Assembly: GCA_049999765.1 (NCBI GenBank)
Contig: JBNGIQ010009171.1
Span: 84,525-148,524, forward strand
DNA from: Phaeoceros laevis
Lineage: Eukaryota; Anthocerotophyta; Anthocerotopsida; Notothyladales
Length of the DNA stretch: 64,000 nt
Direction of reading: 5' to 3'
Shown here: piece by piece, positions 60,572-64,000 of the stretch
How positions within the stretch are numbered: the stretch's first letter is position 1
Layout of the letters: each line of letters begins with the position of its first letter
Notes under the pieces: generated by a model
Seen by the model: the letters and a program-made list of their open reading frames with translations, nothing else
Told to the model about the DNA's origin: nothing
The model's database searches: none
Position numbers and translations under genes: made by a program

Positions 60572-60661
60572 TGCTCCGACCTCCCCTCTCTGCAGCTTCC
60601 CGTCTTCCAGCAGGTGATTGCTGAGGTGCAGGCCAAGGGGATGCGCCCGGAGATGTGCTAA
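60572..60661 (+). pseudogene. NPH3-domain gene fragment
   Basis: The frame reads EWWCSDLPSLQLPVFQQVI followed by AEVQAKGMRPEM and a stop. This is the conserved W-W-x-x-DL...F-x-x-V-I-x-x-M-x-x-KG-x-x-PE segment of NPH3/RPT2-type BTB proteins, which act in phototropin signalling. Only about 30 codons remain; no BTB or further NPH3 sequence is found nearby. It is a stranded exon or duplicated scrap. Confidence 0.6.
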
Positions 60662-60944
60662 CTACTTTTTATACTATGTCATGCAGAGCTCTACTATGGT
60701 GAGTGACCAGACATGTGCACATGAGGTGGACACTCGACAATGATTACTTACTAGAAAGTAGTACAAGTTTAATGCTCATGCAAGTTCAAAGTGGAAAGAA
60801 CATATCACCATATTCATATTTTGGTATTACATATTTACGAAAATTAAATTTTAATTACAAAACTATTAGGTGGTAACTTATCTTTCAAAATGAAAGAAAC
60901 ATTTCAAAAACGTTACTAATGTTTCACGTTTCAAGTTACTATGC
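60662..60944. other. AT-rich intergenic, nothing seen
   Basis: About 280 bp, AT-rich around 60780-60930, with no coding or repeat signal recognised. Confidence 0.4.
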
Positions 60945-61080
60945 AACTAAGCAGCAAGGTGCGGGTCGAGAAGCAATTAGTCTTTACAATATTATGCAAC
61001 TTTACAATATTATGCAGCAGGAAGACCTCTCCGTACTAAATTCGGCTACATTTGTAGGCCTCATATAGGCATGCGCTAAA
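60945..61080 (+). pseudogene. PPR gene fragment
   Basis: Reads as AGREAISLYNIMQ, then LYNIMQQEDLS, then NSATFVGLI followed by a stop and ACAK. This corresponds to the GMGREALGLYSIMQQEGLC...TFVCLLQACA stretch of the PPR gene at 54680-54790. An 18-bp tandem duplication (60982/61000) repeats six codons, and a TAG stop interrupts. It is a decayed piece of a related PPR gene. Confidence 0.75.
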
Positions 61081-61319
61081 CTCTTTCTTGAGTACGCCGC
61101 TAGCCTGGAATAATCCAAGACACACACCATTAGTCGCCAAACCATTTCTGAACCCTATAGCTCCAACACACACAGCCACAAACACAAATTTCACCCAAGG
61201 GCATAAACAAAGCCTACTTCTCCTTCTCCTGCTCAGCAGCCACCGCACGAACAACCGCATCTTTGGCTACAGTCCAGTTCAGATCTCCCTCACCAGGCGC
61301 CCCCTCAGCCGACCTGGAG

Positions 61320-62265
61320 CAACAAACAATGCGAGTTATGACCCAAAACATAACAACAACCCGTTGCAACACATAACCTGCTTATCATGCAACACATAAC
61401 CCGCTTATGCTGACCTACATAGCCCACTTTTTCTGAACTATATAACCTTCGAACACTCACCTTGCTTCTGCCTCTTCTTCCTCGGTAGCAGCCTCAGGAG
61501 CAGCCTTAGTAGCAGCCTCAGTAGCAGCCTTGGTAGCAGCCTCCGGAGCAGCCTCGGGAGTAGCCTCGGGAGCCTCGGGGCAGCCTCGGGAGCCTCGGGG
61601 GCAGCCTGGGGAGCCTCGGGGGCAGCTCGGGAGCCTCGGGGGCAGCCTGGGGAGCCTCGGGAGCTACCTCAGAAGCAGCCTTAGGAGCTGCCCCCTGCAC
61701 CGTCTTCTTAGCCTTTTTCTTGGGCCTACAATTGGGTCTGCATGGGATGATCGGAAGGTCAGAATCTTCACCTTCAAACTCCTGCTGCAGCTGCCGCTTT
61801 GTAAAACCCGGATCCCCGAGACCAAGCAATAATTCTGATGCCTTCACTGCAATCGCCGACACTACGTCCACCTGCAACAAATAGCCCTGTTACATGGCCG
61901 AACAATAACCCGGTTACATAAACCGACTATAACCCTGTTACATGGAAAGACTTGTAACAACCTTGTTATATGGACAGACAATAACCATGTTACCTGATCT
62001 CCTGGAGTCTCATACGCCTTCGTGTGTGGAGTCTTATACGCCTCCGTGTGTGGAGTCTCATACGCCTTCGTGTGTGGGGTTGGTTCAAGCCCCAGTGGAG
62101 TAGCCGCCCTGGAGCAGGAAACCAATGTGAGTTATGCCCCAAACCATAACAGCAACCCATGCAAACACATAACCTGCTTATCATGAAACACATAACCTAC
62201 TTATGCTGAACTACGTAGCTTACGTATACTGAACCTCATAACCTTCGAACACTCACCTGAATCCA
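61320..62265 (-). repeat. Duplicated exon-intron module
   Basis: Bases about 61318-61470 and 62100-62262 are similar along their length (shared 'gagttatg-ccc', 'cacataacctgcttatcatg', 'cttatgctga', 'ataaccttcgaacactcacct'). Read on the minus strand each copy contains a splice donor AG|gtgagtgttcgaagg. The adjoining coding parts are also related: RPKKKAKKTVQG at about 61720 and RPTKKARKTVQW at about 62340. So an exon with its intron was duplicated in tandem about 780 bp apart. Confidence 0.75.
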
Positions 62266-62819
62266 TCATCCCTATTGTGCTCATGCTCATCGTCGTCGGC
62301 ATTGCCTTCATGGCGTCGAGCCACCCACTGCACCGTCTTCCTAGCCTTTTTCGTAGGCCTGCGCTTTTGCTGGTCGCGTGGGTTGATCGGGAGGTTGCCG
62401 TCGTCCTCCACTGGTTCCTCGTCGCCTTCTGCATTCCCCTCGTCGTCATCATGGTCATCAGACCATGCGTTAGCGAGTCTCCTGTCACCCTCGTTGCCTC
62501 CATGACGGGAGCCCCGCGTCCTTTCTTTCCTTTCTCTCCTTCCGGAATGCTTTCGTTTCAAATTGGCGGCCACAGCCGGAGCTGGCTCCACATCAGTGGG
62601 TGAATAGCCGACATCCGCCGGGTACGTTATCTGCGGCAACAGCCCATGCTTCTTCTTCCAATCCCTGCCCCACCGATCCTCATGCCTTTGAAGACGCTCG
62701 TTCTGCGACAGCTTCTGCACATAGCCATACGCAGTACCTCCCTTAAGCCCGTAATACAAAACAGAAAAAACTTCATAAACAGAAAACAAATATACTCTAT
62801 CACACGAAACCTGTTGCAA
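61470..62819 (-). CDS. Hypothetical Lys/Ala/Pro-rich multi-exon gene model
   Basis: Minus-strand open pieces at 62819-62253, about 62125-61985 and 61880-61470 are joined by plausible donors (gtgagtgttcg...). The first contains KGGTAYGYVQKLSQNERLQRH, a KRKHSGRRERKERTR basic run and an acidic stretch. The second holds three copies of an eight-residue unit (THTKAYET). The third ends in an Ala/Pro-rich run coded by roughly 21-bp repeats (gcagcctcgggagcctcggg). No family is recognised. Low-complexity content and duplicated exons suggest a fast-changing or transposon-linked gene. Splice structure was not resolved. Confidence 0.4.
62004..62075. repeat. 24-bp tandem repeat, three copies
   Basis: The unit ggagtctcatacgccttcgtgtgt starts at 62004, 62028 and 62052 with two or three substitutions. 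In the minus-strand frame it encodes an eight-residue repeat. Confidence 0.9.
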
Positions 62820-64000
62820 CGCGGAGCAAGTCTGTCATGATATGTGGTAAACACCAAAAATTGAGCCCTTCACGCTCATTGTCTTGATGACATACTAACT
62901 GATGTACTACTGTAACTACTACGCACTCAAAGTGCAGCGCATGACTCTCGGCACCATGGGCTGCCAGCATTTCTCCAGCCTCACTCTTACATGTCCAGGT
63001 GGGCTTCATGCGCACCTGCATCCTTTGCCGCAAGTTTTGCCCCTCCTGCATGCTAACTTGATATGCAATCCCGCTTGCAATGAGCCATCTCAAGCTGTTT
63101 AAGTCGAAGGCACGCCCTATCAGCCTGCACCTCGTTCCCTCACTTACTCCTGCAGCCGATGTGCTCCCTAGGTCAAAGCCCATTGCCATCTCACGCTCAA
63201 CTGCGAATGGTTCTCCCACTTCATTCCCCTCTTCGTTCTTTACCACTCCTGGACCACCCCTTCGAAAAGCATGAGATCCTGGTGAGCTCACTAGTGTGGG
63301 CCACGCCTGCCGTGGCTCACCAACCTTGTTCACAGGCATGAATGGCAATCTGTCATTCTTCGTCACCTCTTGTGCACATCTTCCTGGCAGCAGCACATCA
63401 GTCATGCTGCACACAGGCCTGCTAGTCAAACTTCTGACCTCCTTCAAATATTGTAGCGGTGCTACATTGGTCCAAATACTTCGCAATCTATGTGCTGCTG
63501 ATCCAAACTGAACAGCATCTATTGATCAGCAGTTCATTTTCAAGCCAGCTTTTTACCTCCTAGTAATCCTTCCTGAGCTTGTCTCGTCTGTCAAAACAGG
63601 CCGGAACATTTTCAAGCAAGTACCAGCATGGCCTCCGTTGCTTCTGAATGAGCTTGAGCACCCTCATCACTTCGTGGAACAACGTGCCCCTCTCATCTGC
63701 GAGACCTCCTCCTTTTCCTGCTGGCGACATCGCCTGACGTTCCCACCCTGCCATGCACATGTCTATGTCACAGCCCAGTGCACGCAGGTGTTCTTCACCA
63801 AGCATCCTTATATCCGAAGGGAAGGTTGTCTGAAAACCTCTTATCGCTGCTTGAGACAGCAGCCCCGGGTACTTCATGCTCATGTCTTCCACTCTCGCAC
63901 GAGCTGTGATCTGAGCATTCCAGTTGACATCACAGTAGATATATTTTTTTACCTTGATGCCACTCTGCAACACAGCCTCAAGACCAGTTGCTAAACCAGC
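62800..64000 (-). pseudogene. Decayed cytosine-C5 DNA methyltransferase-like gene, cut by the window edge
   Basis: C5 methyltransferases transfer a methyl group from S-adenosylmethionine to cytosine. On the minus strand, from the right edge: GLATGLEAVLQSG (end of motif I region), YIYCDVN (motif II), a motif IV region MAGWERQAMSPAGKGGG followed by DERGTLFHEV, and YLLENVPA (motif VI ENV) up to about 63605. A TAG stop follows at about 63562. In another frame, from about 63525, comes DAVQFGSAAHRLRSIWTNVAP (motif VIII), then AWPTLVSSPGSHAFRRGG and FAVEREMAMGF...RLIGRAFDLNSLRWL (motif IX/X-like). The catalytic Pro-Cys of motif IV is replaced by Glu-Arg. Stop, frameshift and missing Cys say it is inactive. 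The N-terminus and any partner domains lie beyond 64000. Confidence 0.75.

Overview
The window looks like nuclear DNA from a land plant. It holds many-exon genes with GT-AG introns of mostly 80-120 bp, a plastid-type SecA2, a plant AGCVIII kinase with a DFD loop, a DUF936 protein, an ITPK4-type inositol phosphate kinase, a plant Sec39/NBAS tether (MIP2 type) and an intronless PLS-class PPR editing-type protein. Short introns, the PPR style and a CrtI-type desaturase point to a seedless plant (lycophyte, hornwort or other bryophyte, fern), but I cannot fix the species. One run of 10 Ns (2885-2894) shows that this is a scaffold.

Layout. 1.3-4.5 kb (+): acidic, internally duplicated protein of the plant MPSG-KK-R family, interrupted by the gap. 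4.8-5.7 kb (-): mS38/COX24-type protein. 6.2-12.9 kb (+): SecA2, 32 exons, 1137 aa. 13.3 kb (+): one-TM basic protein of unknown role. 14.5-16.1 kb (-): a six-exon Mpv17/PMP22-family gene, head to head with histidinol-phosphate aminotransferase (16.5-18.6 kb, +). 19.0-21.6 kb (+): ITPK. 24.4-26.1 kb (+): AGCVIII kinase behind a long upstream region. 27.8-36.9 kb (-): NBAS/MIP2, 11 exons, 2612 aa. 37-38.7 kb: a decayed chimeric duplicate of the DUF936 gene and an NBAS exon. 38.8 kb: tRNA-Arg(CCU). 42.9-46.0 kb (+): intact DUF936 gene. 46.6-47.5 kb (-): basic repeat protein. 48.9-50.2 kb (+): broken F-box/kelch-like gene. 50.7-52.6 kb (-): CrtI-type phytoene desaturase-like oxidoreductase, divergent from the PPR gene (53.0-55.6 kb, +). 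56.7-57.1 kb: a 320-bp inverted-repeat transposon (MITE). 57.6-58.4 kb (+): unrecognised 260-aa protein. 58.4-64 kb: debris-rich accessory region with NPH3 and PPR relics, a telomere-like motif in an inverted repeat, a duplicated exon-intron module and, at the right edge (-), a decayed cytosine-C5 DNA methyltransferase-like gene whose catalytic Cys is replaced.

The genes are independent housekeeping units, not an operon: plastid protein export (SecA2), mitochondrial translation (mS38), histidine synthesis (HPAT), inositol phosphate metabolism (ITPK), Golgi-to-ER tethering (NBAS), organelle RNA processing (PPR) and possibly carotenoid metabolism (CrtI-like). The most unusual items are the methyltransferase relic, the CrtI-type gene, the gene-fragment duplications around NBAS, and the MITE. 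Exon models for SecA2, HPAT, ITPK, Mpv17, AGC kinase, DUF936 and NBAS were built by hand from splice sites and family conservation; each sums to a whole number of codons. Edges may be off by a base.
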